From Sphingobacterium multivorum (lineage in GTDB: Bacteria > Bacteroidota > Bacteroidia > Sphingobacteriales > Sphingobacteriaceae), in assembly GCF_900457465.1 (NCBI RefSeq), contig NZ_UAUU01000006.1:62001-126000 (forward strand): a stretch of DNA of 64,000 nucleotides, in the 5' to 3' direction. Below the pieces are notes generated by a model. It worked only from the letters and a program-made list of their open reading frames with translations. It did not search any database and was not told where the DNA came from. The translations under genes were made by a program, and so were the position numbers. Shown piece by piece: positions 17,345 through 26,425 of the stretch; position 1 is the first letter of the stretch; every line of letters begins with the position of its first letter.

Positions 17345-18319
17345 ATGAGAATTGTCACTAGCACTAAAAATGGTCAACAAGAATTGGGCATTGTTATAGA
17401 CGACCGCTTTTATAGTTGCTCAGTCATCGATCAAAACCTTCCCACAACGATGTCGGACTTCCTCAAAGGTGGCGAAGAGACCATGAATCAGCTACAAATC
17501 CTTGAAACAGCTTTGCGTCGCGGCGCTATAAACAGGCCCTATCGCCTACTAGACGATATCCAACTTATCGCCCCTGTGCCACAGCCAACATCTTTTCGTG
17601 ATGCTTACGCTTTTCGACAGCATGTCGCAACCTCGAGAAGAAACCGCGGATTAGATATGATCCCTGAATTTGATGAATTTCCCGTTTTCTATTTCTCCAA
17701 CCATCAGTCCATACAAGGACCTGGCCCCGTTCAATGCATGCCCCTGCATTTAAATCAACTGGATTTCGAACTAGAAATCGCAATAGTTATCAATAAACCG
17801 GGAATAAATATTCCCGCTGCGCAGGCGGATGAGTATATTGCAGGCTATATGATCATGAATGATTTTAGTGCCAGAAAACTTCAAATGGATGAAATGAAAT
17901 TGAGTTTGGGCCCTGCCAAGGGCAAAGATTTTGCAACAGCAATTGGACCTTACTTGGTGACTAAGGATGAATTGGAACCTTATAAAGTTCAACCTGCAGC
18001 AGGACATACTGGCGACTGTTATGCGCTCAATATGACTTGTAAAGTAAACGGCACGCAAGTCTCAGCGGGCAATTTTGCGAGCATGCATTGGACTTTTGCA
18101 GAAATTATTGAGCGGGTTTCCTATGGTGTACAACTTTACCCCGGTGATATAATCGGCTCTGGAACAGTCGGAACAGGTTGCTTTCTTGAGCTCAATGGTA
18201 CGGCACGCATAGCCGACCCTAATCATAAAGACCTGTGGCTCAACCTTGGCGATGAGATTGAGCTCGAAATCACGGCGCTTGGAAAACTTTTTAATTCTAT
18301 TGTATTATACCATTCATAA
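17345..18319 (+). CDS. fahA: fumarylacetoacetate hydrolase family protein
   Basis: A 324-residue FAH-fold enzyme. The metal-binding block QLDFELEIAIVINKPG, the GYMIMNDFSARKLQ block and the ending PGDIIGSGTVGTGCFLEL are all typical. Given its place opposite hmgA-hppD it probably cleaves fumarylacetoacetate to fumarate and acetoacetate as the last step of tyrosine catabolism. No maleylacetoacetate isomerase gene is seen in the window. The flavin reductase gene starts 10 bases downstream. Confidence 0.9.
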   Translation: MRIVTSTKNGQQELGIVIDDRFYSCSVIDQNLPTTMSDFLKGGEETMNQLQILETALRRGAINRPYRLLDDIQLIAPVPQPTSFRDAYAFRQHVATSRRNRGLDMIPEFDEFPVFYFSNHQSIQGPGPVQCMPLHLNQLDFELEIAIVINKPGINIPAAQADEYIAGYMIMNDFSARKLQMDEMKLSLGPAKGKDFATAIGPYLVTKDELEPYKVQPAAGHTGDCYALNMTCKVNGTQVSAGNFASMHWTFAEIIERVSYGVQLYPGDIIGSGTVGTGCFLELNGTARIADPNHKDLWLNLGDEIELEITALGKLFNSIVLYHS

Positions 18320-18329
18320 ATATACGGAT

Positions 18330-19229
18330 ATGACCTCTTCCTTTGAAACCATCACCTTTGAATCTGTTAAAGACAAAGCGATTATAGATAATTTAATTAA
18401 ATACGCTGTTGCACCGCGGCCAATTTGTTTTGCAAGCACGATCGATAGCAATGGAAACATAAATTTAAGCCCCTTCAGCTATTTCAACCTGATGTCCCAT
18501 CAGCCGCCCATCTGTGTTTTCTCTCCATTGCGAAGGATGCGTGATGGTAGTACCAAACATACATTGGATAATATCCAGGAGGTTAATGAAGTTGTCATCA
18601 ATATCGTTAACTACGCTATGGTCCAGCAACAATCCCTTGCCAGCACCGAATATGCCAAGGAAATAAATGAATTTGATAAGTCGGGTTTTACGCCTATCCC
18701 CTCTATTCAGGTGGCACCACCGCGTGTAGCCGAATCGCCAGTCCAGCTGGAATGCAGGGTCAGAGAGGTTGTCGCATTAAGCAATGAGCCAGGAGCTGGC
18801 AATCTCGTTATCGCCGAGATCCTCTATATGCATGTTCATAAACACTTATTGGGCGAAAACAATACCATTCAACAAAAAGATTTGGATCTGGTAGCAAGGC
18901 TCGGTGGTGATTGGTATTGTCGTGTAACCGACGAAAACTTATTTATTGTCCCGAAGCCCCTCCGTAGCTTGGGAATTGGCATAGATCAACTTCCAGAAAA
19001 AATTAGATTTTCGAATGTACTAACTGGAAATCACCTGGGCTTGCTGGCTAATGTTGAAACACAACCAACATTAAAAGACCCACAGCAAGAAGATAAATAC
19101 TTCAACTATCTGAAGCTAAATTTCGAAGATAGCCCATCAAAATTCACGCAAAAAGTTCACGAATACGCTGCCCAACTATTAGATGCAGGCAAACTTCATG
19201 AAGCGTGGCAAATCTTATTAATGGGATAA
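18330..19229 (+). CDS. flavin reductase family protein (FMN-binding split barrel)
   Basis: About 299 residues from ATG 18330. Codons further upstream overlap fah out of frame. The N-terminal half is a split-barrel flavin reductase domain: APRPICFASTIDSNGNINLSPFSYFN, PPICVFSPLR, and ESPVQLECRVREVVAL near the end of the domain. The C-terminal third has no family I recognise. It probably shares a transcript with fah. A role in aromatic catabolism as a reductase partner is inferred only from position. Confidence 0.82.
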   Translation: MTSSFETITFESVKDKAIIDNLIKYAVAPRPICFASTIDSNGNINLSPFSYFNLMSHQPPICVFSPLRRMRDGSTKHTLDNIQEVNEVVINIVNYAMVQQQSLASTEYAKEINEFDKSGFTPIPSIQVAPPRVAESPVQLECRVREVVALSNEPGAGNLVIAEILYMHVHKHLLGENNTIQQKDLDLVARLGGDWYCRVTDENLFIVPKPLRSLGIGIDQLPEKIRFSNVLTGNHLGLLANVETQPTLKDPQQEDKYFNYLKLNFEDSPSKFTQKVHEYAAQLLDAGKLHEAWQILLMG

Positions 19230-19257
19230 TATTAAAGTATCGTAGAATATAAAGATA

Positions 19258-19299
19258 TTTCACTTTCCTTGTGTTGTAATCAACATATGGAAAGTGAAA
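19258..19299. terminator. terminator hairpin between convergent genes
   Basis: TTTCACTTTCC (19258-19268) and GGAAAGTGAAA (19289-19299) are exact inverted arms. They lie between the flavin reductase gene and the minus-strand FAD protein gene. Confidence 0.55.
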
Positions 19300-19334
19300 A
19301 CTCAACAGACAATTAGATTTGTCATAATGCGCAC

Positions 19335-20951
19335 TTAACTAAAATCGGCAATCAGCTGATCTACGGCATCTAAACCTTGATAAAAAGCTTCCTCAAAAAT
19401 CGAAATTCCGCTTAAATCGGAGTGTGCAAAGTATACTTTGCCCCCAATCGACTTTGCTAGTTCAGTACGCGCTTGTGAAGTCAAAAATCCCTTGACTGGG
19501 CTAATCATACCATGCCCATGTCTAAATATTTCCATACTAATAATCTCCTTCTCTATTCCATAGTGAGCTTTTTCAAGATCAGTTAAAATAAAGCTCTTCC
19601 ATTGTTGATCCGTCCAAGCAAATAACTGCTTTCTATTTTGTTTTAAATCGCCATCTCCTAAACTGTGATAATAACTAATTACAAATGGACTATTGAATTG
19701 CTTTAGGCTTTGATGCTGATCGTAAACGTATCCTAAACCATGCCCCTTATAGATGATATTCTCCCAAGAAAGAGGTACACCATCAGCGAAAGGAAAGCGA
19801 CGCAAGACAATCGTAGCTACAATCCAGGGCGCATAATGAAATTCCCTAGTTATTGAAGTTCTATTCGGTAACAAATACTGGTTGACGAATTGGGGACAGC
19901 AATTTATAATACGGTCTGCTTTTATAACTTTCGTAATTGCTTTAGCTACGTCATATACAGAAACTTCTACTTTCTCGGCTTTGAAGTCAATCCGAAAGGC
20001 CATATTCTTATTCAAGACTTTTCCTTTGACATATTTTTTGAGATGAGAGGCCAGCCGCCCATTTCCCTCTTGCCAAGTCAACACCAGATCCTGATAGTCG
20101 TCCCAATCGTGCTTGCGACTTGCAAAATAATGTATCCCTGCAAATGCAGAAGTACACTTTATTCCAGTACCATAGTCATCTCGGCAACAATAATTTACAT
20201 ATTCCAGAAGAGCTTCGGTATGATATCCCTGACTTTTCAGCCAAGATAGCATATCCTGCCCATCAAGAACCGTTCGATCATAGGTCTGTGAAGCATTACG
20301 CATGGGAATATCAAATACATATTTACCATCGACACCTTTCAATTTTTTGAAATCTTGCATTTGCCGAAAGAACCGCGCAAGTTCTGTGGATTCAGCATCC
20401 GAAATCCCATAGCTGGGCACAATTCCCTCCTGCCATACATTATGAATAAACAGTCTTTCATGCGGTGCAAACGAAAGCTGTTCTTCATCAAAAATGGGCT
20501 TGCCTGTGCTAGTCCATTCTTTTATAATTCCCGATTCTTCCAAAAATTGAAGCAGTTCCCTATTGGAGGCATTGGGAATAGGAAGATAATGTGCACCCAA
20601 AGGATAAGCACTATGTGCATTCTGACCATTCCGGGCATTTCCTCCAACCTCATCTTCTAAATCCAAAAGGATGAAATCAGAATAGCCCTTCTGTTGTAGA
20701 CGATAAGCAGCTGAAAGCCCCGCTATGCCGCCACCCACAATCAGGATGGGTACTTCCATTACTTCGGTCGAAGCGGGGAAATCCGGAAATCGAAGCCGGT
20801 GCCCCAAAATATGATTGGTTCCCGTTAGCTGCAGAAAAATATGGTTCATTTTCGTTCGACAGGCCTGTAAGAATTGAGCACCGAGCGCCAATAAAACTGT
20901 AGCTTTGAGAAATCCTCGCCTTGATTGATTAGATTTTACCCCATTCCTCAT
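19335..20951 (-). CDS. Tat-exported FAD-dependent amine-oxidase-like lipoprotein
   Basis: About 538 residues from ATG 20951, overlapping the preceding aminopropyltransferase gene by 23 bases. The N-terminus holds a twin-arginine signal (SRRGFLKATVLLALG) followed by a lipobox-like LQAC, so a folded flavoprotein anchored outside the inner membrane is expected. The dinucleotide fold VPILIVGGGIAGLSAAYRL is followed by LLDLEDEVGGNARNG and a C-terminal FAD-closing block KVYFAHSDLSGISIFEEA. Its place in an operon with SpeD and an aminopropyltransferase suggests oxidation of a polyamine or related amine, which is inference. It is last in the operon and reads through intact. Confidence 0.8.
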   Translation of the reverse strand: MRNGVKSNQSRRGFLKATVLLALGAQFLQACRTKMNHIFLQLTGTNHILGHRLRFPDFPASTEVMEVPILIVGGGIAGLSAAYRLQQKGYSDFILLDLEDEVGGNARNGQNAHSAYPLGAHYLPIPNASNRELLQFLEESGIIKEWTSTGKPIFDEEQLSFAPHERLFIHNVWQEGIVPSYGISDAESTELARFFRQMQDFKKLKGVDGKYVFDIPMRNASQTYDRTVLDGQDMLSWLKSQGYHTEALLEYVNYCCRDDYGTGIKCTSAFAGIHYFASRKHDWDDYQDLVLTWQEGNGRLASHLKKYVKGKVLNKNMAFRIDFKAEKVEVSVYDVAKAITKVIKADRIINCCPQFVNQYLLPNRTSITREFHYAPWIVATIVLRRFPFADGVPLSWENIIYKGHGLGYVYDQHQSLKQFNSPFVISYYHSLGDGDLKQNRKQLFAWTDQQWKSFILTDLEKAHYGIEKEIISMEIFRHGHGMISPVKGFLTSQARTELAKSIGGKVYFAHSDLSGISIFEEAFYQGLDAVDQLIADFS

Positions 20952-22448
20952 CAAAATATCGCACTAAAATTTGATTATCCAATCGATTTATTTCTACCTT
21001 TTCCGTTGTACGCATATCAGCTGGAAAATTTGTCAATTCTTCAAACTTATAATTATAATAACGAACTTTATCTACACGGCGACGTAATTGAGTAAAGCGT
21101 TGCTGCATATTCATAGCGAATAAACAAAAACCCCACTCTCCAAATGACGGTACATAAGTATGGTATGCAATATTATTCGGAAAAACCGAACCGATGGTCT
21201 CATGTATACACCAATAAGATTTGGGAGCGAAATAGGGCGAAGTTGTCTGTACCGAGACCATGGTGTTATCTGTCATTAGAGCTGCCAACGTTTGATAGAA
21301 GCTGTTGGTGAACAACTTCCCTAAACTATAATTAGAAGGGTCTGGAAAATCAATAATCATGACATCATATTTATCCTTTGCCGACTTGGCCCATATAAAA
21401 GCATCCTGATTGATGACAGTTACCCGAGGATCGTTTAGCGAACCTTGATTATACCGAACCAACAACTCATTCGTCTTAAATAATCTTGTCATTCCTTCAT
21501 CTAAATCGACCAACGTTACCTTTTTGACTTCATGATATTTTAAGATTTCCCTGACAGCAAGACCATCCCCTCCTCCAAAAACTAAAACACTGGAAACATC
21601 TTTAGCCATGGACATGGCTGGATGCACCAATACTTCATGATAACGATATTCATCTTTCGTGTTAAATTGTAGATTATTGTTTAGGAACAACTGATAATCA
21701 CCTCTATTTTCTGTCAAGACTATACGCTGATAGGGCGTAGAATGTTTGTAAATAATATTATTCCCATATAATTGGCTTTCGGAATACTTCAACAGATCAT
21801 CTGAATAAAAAAAAACGATGGATAGCAATCCCAAACAAGAAACAGATTTTATCTTTATCCAAATTGGATTTTTCAATTTTTTTGAAAGGTAGAACGATAA
21901 AAATACACCAACCAAGATATTGATAATACCAAAAAATAACGATGTACCCATAACGCCAAGCTTTGGGATAAGCAGTATAGGAAATAAAACCGAAGCGATC
22001 AAAGCGCCAATGTAATCGAAGGCAAAAACATTGGAAACTAAATCTCGAAACTGTATTCTATCCTTCAAAATATTCATGAGCAGCGGGATTTCCATTCCAC
22101 AGAGGCAGCCTGTCAGAAACACGAAGAAATAGAGCACAAACTGAAAATGTTCGATCTGCTGGAACATCAAAAAACAAAACGACCGAACTGCAACCACCAA
22201 TAAGTCCGATCATCAATTCAATATCGATAAATCGATCAAATAAATTTTTGGTAATATACTTTGCCAAAAACGATCCCACCCCCCATTGAAAACAGGTATG
22301 TACCAATTATAAATGAAAACTGCTTAACAGAATCTCCCAATAGGTAGCTCGCCAATGCACCAGCAACCAACTCATAGATCAGACCACAAGTCGCAATGAT
22401 AAACACTGCCAATAAAAGAAATATGGGCAGATTATTTCTCTTACCCAT
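20929..22448 (-). pseudogene. membrane spermidine synthase-like aminopropyltransferase, frame broken twice
   Basis: The gene begins at ATG 22448 ([17 protein letters not shown]) and ends at 20929, but coding continuity crosses all three frames. A run of six G on the coding strand (22279-22284) carries one base too many: removing it joins IIGTYLFSM to [14 protein letters not shown] run of six T (22169-22174) also carries one too many: removing it joins GGCSSVVLF to LMFQQIEHF. Corrected length is about 505 residues: seven or eight membrane segments, then a spermidine-synthase domain with LVFGGGDGLAVREIL, TLVDLDEGM and DVMIIDFPDP. The downstream 400 codons are open. It is either a real lesion or homopolymer sequencing error. 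The start overlaps the DUF350 stop (ATGGGTAA). Confidence 0.8.
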
Positions 22449-22657
22449 GTATTGCTGCAGCTATAATTATAGATATCTAAAATAAATGCAGCAAAAACAA
22501 TCGCCAAGGCCATATTTTTGTTCTGTACAATTTCCTCCCAGGATTTTTCCGGGGTTAAACGCTCAATAACCCAATAAGCCAACAACAATACAGCTATCCC
22601 CACAATTGAGTAGATCAATGAAGCTGCTACTCCTTTATAAAATAATTCGTAATTCAT
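22441..22657 (-). pseudogene. DUF350 small membrane protein, frame broken near 3' end
   Basis: From ATG 22657 (MNYELFYKGVAASLIYS) the protein follows DUF350 (YjfL-like): two membrane segments with ERLTPEKSWEEIVQNKN and MALAIVFAAFIL. The frame then changes. Dropping one base at about 22471-22479 gives [11 protein letters not shown] and a stop that overlaps the next ATG as ATGGGTAA, the expected family ending. As it stands, translation runs into the next gene and ends at 22379. Corrected length is 71 residues. DUF350 proteins are found with polyamine and envelope-stress type genes, but their activity is unknown. Confidence 0.72.
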
Positions 22658-22670
22658 GTTTATATTGTTT

Positions 22671-24090
22671 TTATTTATGACCAGAACCGTCTTCATCATA
22701 ATATGATCGGTAGTAATGTCCTCGAGAGCCCGTATAGGTATGATCCTCCAATGTATTTGTGCTGATTGTTGTTTTACAACTGGTCGACGAATTAACAAGG
22801 ACTGTTATTACAGTAAACGCGGCAACAAAAATGAACAAAACAAACCCTAAACCTCTAAATTTTAAAATACTAAAAAGATTTACGTGATCAAGTCTTATAA
22901 AAAAATCTTTATTTTTTAATTCTGAGGACCAATAGCGGTAGACCCACAATAAAATAATCGCTCCTACCAAAAAGGAGATCAGGAGAATGTAGCTTGTACC
23001 TCCATAAGTTAATTTATAATCCTCAGAGAGCTCGACATCAAGCGCCATATCTCGGGAAGCATTGGATAACGATGTTACGAAAACAAGATGATAAATACCG
23101 GGCTCCACACGACAAAAATCTACAGTCAATCCTCTCGCATAATTAATATCATTATATTCATGTACAAAAGAATTTGTTTGGATCACTGCATTTGTTTTTT
23201 CATTTACCAGCTTAATCTCCAGAAAAAGAGGATAATTTTTAGATTCAGATATACCTTCAAGCAGCAATGTTTTTGAAACCTCTCCTTTTAATTTCAAAAG
23301 ATGTCCCTATAAATTCGCTACTGGCTTTCTTTACCTTAAACGTTTCATCAAAAGTATAGACATCACTTCCGATCTGTTTAAAATTTAATGCAAGAAAGAT
23401 GGATGCTAATAATAAGACCAAAATAACCCCAAGTTTCTCAAACTGTCGCCCTACAAGGTCACTTTGAATTTATAATCTTTATAAAAATCAAATAGACTAA
23501 AGTATGACTTCTCGTCAATATAAGAACCTTGATAGTATTCGATATCATCGTCTATAAACTCCTCTGAAATAAAACGATCTTCATCTATCGTTCGAAGATA
23601 GGTCTTGACAGTTGATTCAGCATCTAAATCTTCAAACACAAAACCTTCGGCATAGATGACGCGCTGGCGATCTGTATATGTTAAATCATAATTTCCTCTC
23701 TCGAATTTACAAAGGCTATCGGGGGTAACGATCACCTTTTTCTTGGAAATAGCATGTAGAACACTTGTATAATCAACACCATCGGCTAAATAAATCGGAT
23801 TTTTATTACCATTATTTAATCCTACATATTCATTGCCATAAGCCCCTGTTGTCGTAAGTCTAAGAATTTTGGTTATAATCCTATAATTCATCCGTTTAAA
23901 TTGAATGGATTCATTCAATTTAGCCCATTGCAAGATTTTGGGAACTTCAAACTTTTTGACAAACGTCAGCGTTGCCAGTGTTGTACCTTTAAAATAACTA
24001 TGGCAGTTGACACATACAAAAACCAGAGAAATCAGATACATCCACAATAAATTTATGAACATGGCCACAGTCAGTACAAACAACTTCCAT
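22671..24090 (-). pseudogene. DUF4178 membrane protein with zinc ribbon, frame broken three times
   Basis: The natural start is ATG 24090, 3 bases after the speD stop (MEVVCTDCGHVHKF), giving a zinc ribbon with Cys5/Cys8 and Cys26/Cys29. Three indels interrupt it. There is one extra T in a T5 run (24018-24022, joining SGF to VCVNCHSYF). One base is missing at the AAA near 23463-23465 (joining DYKFK to SDLVGRQFEKLG). One extra A lies at 23286-23289 (joining GTSFEIK to GEVSKTLLLEG). Corrected length is about 472 residues: zinc ribbon, DUF4178-like region (NYRIITKILRLTTTGAYGNEYV), a membrane helix, an extracellular beta domain and two C-terminal helices. Function is unknown. Confidence 0.72.
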
Positions 24091-24093
24091 ATA

Positions 24094-24453
24094 CTATCTA
24101 TCTACGACTGTTTCGTTAATAACAATGGCATTAAAATAGTCCTTGAAAAGACGGCCTAATCGAAAGACTTTATCACTATTATCTTTCAGATAGTTGCACA
24201 AATAAATATCCAATGTGAGTTGTCCAAACTCAGGCCACGTATGGATACATATATGTGATTCCATTAAGCAAATTGCAGCTGTAAATCCTCCCCCCTGAAA
24301 AGTATGCGTCGAAGTGCCAACAATGTTTAAATGATTGACCTTAATCTGATCTTTCGTAAACTCCAAAAATGGATCCAAACTAGTTAATAACAATACGTCC
24401 TCAACTTGCAAAGTCAAAAGCAAGTGTCTCCCTGGAGTATACTTATCATTCAT
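24094..24453 (-). CDS. speD: S-adenosylmethionine decarboxylase proenzyme
   Basis: 119 residues from ATG 24453, an intact pyruvoyl-type SpeD of the short bacterial class. The self-cleavage site is the Glu-Ser of CLMESHICIHTWPEFG, where Ser becomes pyruvoyl. VGTSTHTF and the ribose/SAM-site regions are also present. It makes decarboxylated SAM, the aminopropyl donor for spermidine-type polyamines. It is the first gene of the operon with DUF4178, DUF350, the membrane aminopropyltransferase and the FAD lipoprotein, and is the only upstream member free of frame damage. Confidence 0.9.
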   Translation of the reverse strand: MNDKYTPGRHLLLTLQVEDVLLLTSLDPFLEFTKDQIKVNHLNIVGTSTHTFQGGGFTAAICLMESHICIHTWPEFGQLTLDIYLCNYLKDNSDKVFRLGRLFKDYFNAIVINETVVDR

Positions 24454-24482
24454 CAAAAATAATGCGGTTAATTTTGTTTCCG

Positions 24483-24490
24483 CAAATATA
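24483..24490 (-). promoter_or_regulatory. -7 box of the speD operon
   Basis: On the minus strand the sequence reads TATATTTG, an exact TAnnTTTG element, 30 bases upstream of the speD ATG. The -33 TTG is not clear. Confidence 0.5.
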
Positions 24491-24534
24491 GAAAGTTTTA
24501 CATGATTTACGATAATAATCCACGATCATCTAAC

Positions 24535-26292
24535 CTAGTGGTTATTTAAATCTTCCTCCTTAGCAACACGTAATCCATCATCAATCAGTTTTTTCAAATT
24601 TGGATATAGGGTAATAAATTCCAAGAGCCTCTGTTCGGCCTGAGTAGATAATTGCGCTTCATCATTAGCCCAGGCAATTTCAAATAATTCAACCAAACCT
24701 AACCAATGATCTGCATTTTCCGGTCCCAATTGAATGAAAATCTCCAGCCATACTTTCTGATCAAAACCGTTGTCCCGCAAATTCCGTATCGCAGCATGAC
24801 AATTCACTAGTTTTACATCTTCCGTTTCGGTAGGTATTGTATATAGATTCTGATCCAAATGCTCTTCCAGCGCATCATAGGCATCTTTATCTGCAGCGCC
24901 TGCAAATACAGATACTATTTCCGCTCCGACAGCCATATCGTATGTTCCCCATTCAGGTTTAAAATACACCTCTTCCCCATTGCTACGGTATACCTCACAT
25001 CCGGTAAATGAAATCAAAACAATCTTACCCAAATGACGTACAACTCCTTGAACAATTCCTGATACAATAATCCCAGAAGCAAAGTTTAACGAACACTGCC
25101 GCCCTTCCGCTATACCATATTGAATCAATGTTGTTTCATCAAAATCGGCTAAGTTACGATCGGCACCTAGCAAGTGTCCCACCGGAGAGCCAAACCCTTC
25201 ACTATGATAATTTATACCATGGCCTTCAAGTTGTTTACCCGCTACAGCCAAAGCTGTAGGTCCTTGTGTTTGAATATAAGAGAGATTTTTATCCGCTTTG
25301 GCCAACTTAAAAACGCCCGACACCTGCAAACCGGAACTATATTCCACAGTGCAAACAGCTTTACAGTCTATTGCCTTGTCAAGGCTCTGTTTGCCCCCTA
25401 CGCGAAAAGCCATGGTATCAGCAAATTTATCCAATACGAGCTTTAGGTGTTCAAAATCCGGTGTAACAAATAGCTGTGGTTGTGGTTTGGTAATATCATA
25501 TGGATATTCGATTGCATTTAAACCATACGCCAACTTAGGCACATCTTTCTGCATGCAGCTTGCGCTTTCTCCAATGGAAGACAGTAAACCAGCTCCATAA
25601 ATTTTGGGGTTATGAAGATCTCCAATAAGTCCGTATTCCACAGTCCACCAATGCAACCTGCTCAACAATGCCATCTCCGAAGGCTCGCCCATATTATCTT
25701 GAATGATCTGCAAATTTTTCTCTGCTTCCGCCAACTCAGCCGCCGTTGTTGTAGCGTGTTCTTTTAAAATAGATAGGTGACGAATAGCTTCGTAGAGTTC
25801 AAAATCTTTGCCCGAAGAAAGTGCTTTTGTACCAACCTCCCCAAAATACTGCAAGTAGGTCGCATAATCTGGCTCACAGATTATAGGTGCATGTCCCGAA
25901 GATTCGTGAATAATGTCTGGTGCCGGTGTATATTCGATATGTTCCAATTGACGTATGTCTGCAGCAATAACAAGTACGCGATGTGCCTGAAATTCCATAA
26001 AAGCAGCCGGCGGAATAAATCCATCCACTGTCACTGCCCCCCAGCCAATTAATTTTAGACTATCGTTCATGTCCTGTAGGTTCGGGATGGTCGCAATGGA
26101 TAATCCCGCTTTCTTCAATCCAGGAATATAGGGGTAATAGGCTACATCTTTTAAAAAAGAATAATTCTGACGCATGACATAACGCCACAATGCTTGATCC
26201 AGCGCGGTGTAACGTTCATATCGTTGGGCTACTACATAGCGTTTCAAATGTTTGGGCAACCGCTCCAAAACAATATTATTATATGTTTCCAT
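24535..26292 (-). CDS. long-form aromatic amino acid (phenylalanine 4-) hydroxylase
   Basis: 585 residues, about twice the length of the short bacterial PhhA. The N-terminal 240 residues hold the pterin-dependent hydroxylase core. Iron ligands are H129 and H134 in IIHESSGHAP and E219 in WWTVEYGL, and FIPPAAFMEFQAHR fits the pterin region. The remaining 340 residues form the extension seen in Bacteroidota homologues, with no family I can name. It converts Phe to Tyr and so feeds the HPPD-HmgA-FAH route 7-11 kb away, although transcribed separately from it. There is no pterin dehydratase gene in the window. Confidence 0.88.
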   Translation of the reverse strand: METYNNIVLERLPKHLKRYVVAQRYERYTALDQALWRYVMRQNYSFLKDVAYYPYIPGLKKAGLSIATIPNLQDMNDSLKLIGWGAVTVDGFIPPAAFMEFQAHRVLVIAADIRQLEHIEYTPAPDIIHESSGHAPIICEPDYATYLQYFGEVGTKALSSGKDFELYEAIRHLSILKEHATTTAAELAEAEKNLQIIQDNMGEPSEMALLSRLHWWTVEYGLIGDLHNPKIYGAGLLSSIGESASCMQKDVPKLAYGLNAIEYPYDITKPQPQLFVTPDFEHLKLVLDKFADTMAFRVGGKQSLDKAIDCKAVCTVEYSSGLQVSGVFKLAKADKNLSYIQTQGPTALAVAGKQLEGHGINYHSEGFGSPVGHLLGADRNLADFDETTLIQYGIAEGRQCSLNFASGIIVSGIVQGVVRHLGKIVLISFTGCEVYRSNGEEVYFKPEWGTYDMAVGAEIVSVFAGAADKDAYDALEEHLDQNLYTIPTETEDVKLVNCHAAIRNLRDNGFDQKVWLEIFIQLGPENADHWLGLVELFEIAWANDEAQLSTQAEQRLLEFITLYPNLKKLIDDGLRVAKEEDLNNH

Positions 26293-26425
26293 CTATAATT
26301 GGTATGAAAATAAAATATGAGACTCCTATATGAAGGTAGAAATTATTTAAGGTTTAAGAAAGAATCTTTACGTTAATTTACGGCTTTTAGCAAAATATTA
26401 CAAAAGTATACCCTCACAAACCTTA

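Noticed and set aside
22379..22440. C-terminal tail of the DUF350 protein beyond 22441
   Set aside because: It is translation of the next gene out of frame after the indel; the family ending and overlapping stop are in the corrected frame.
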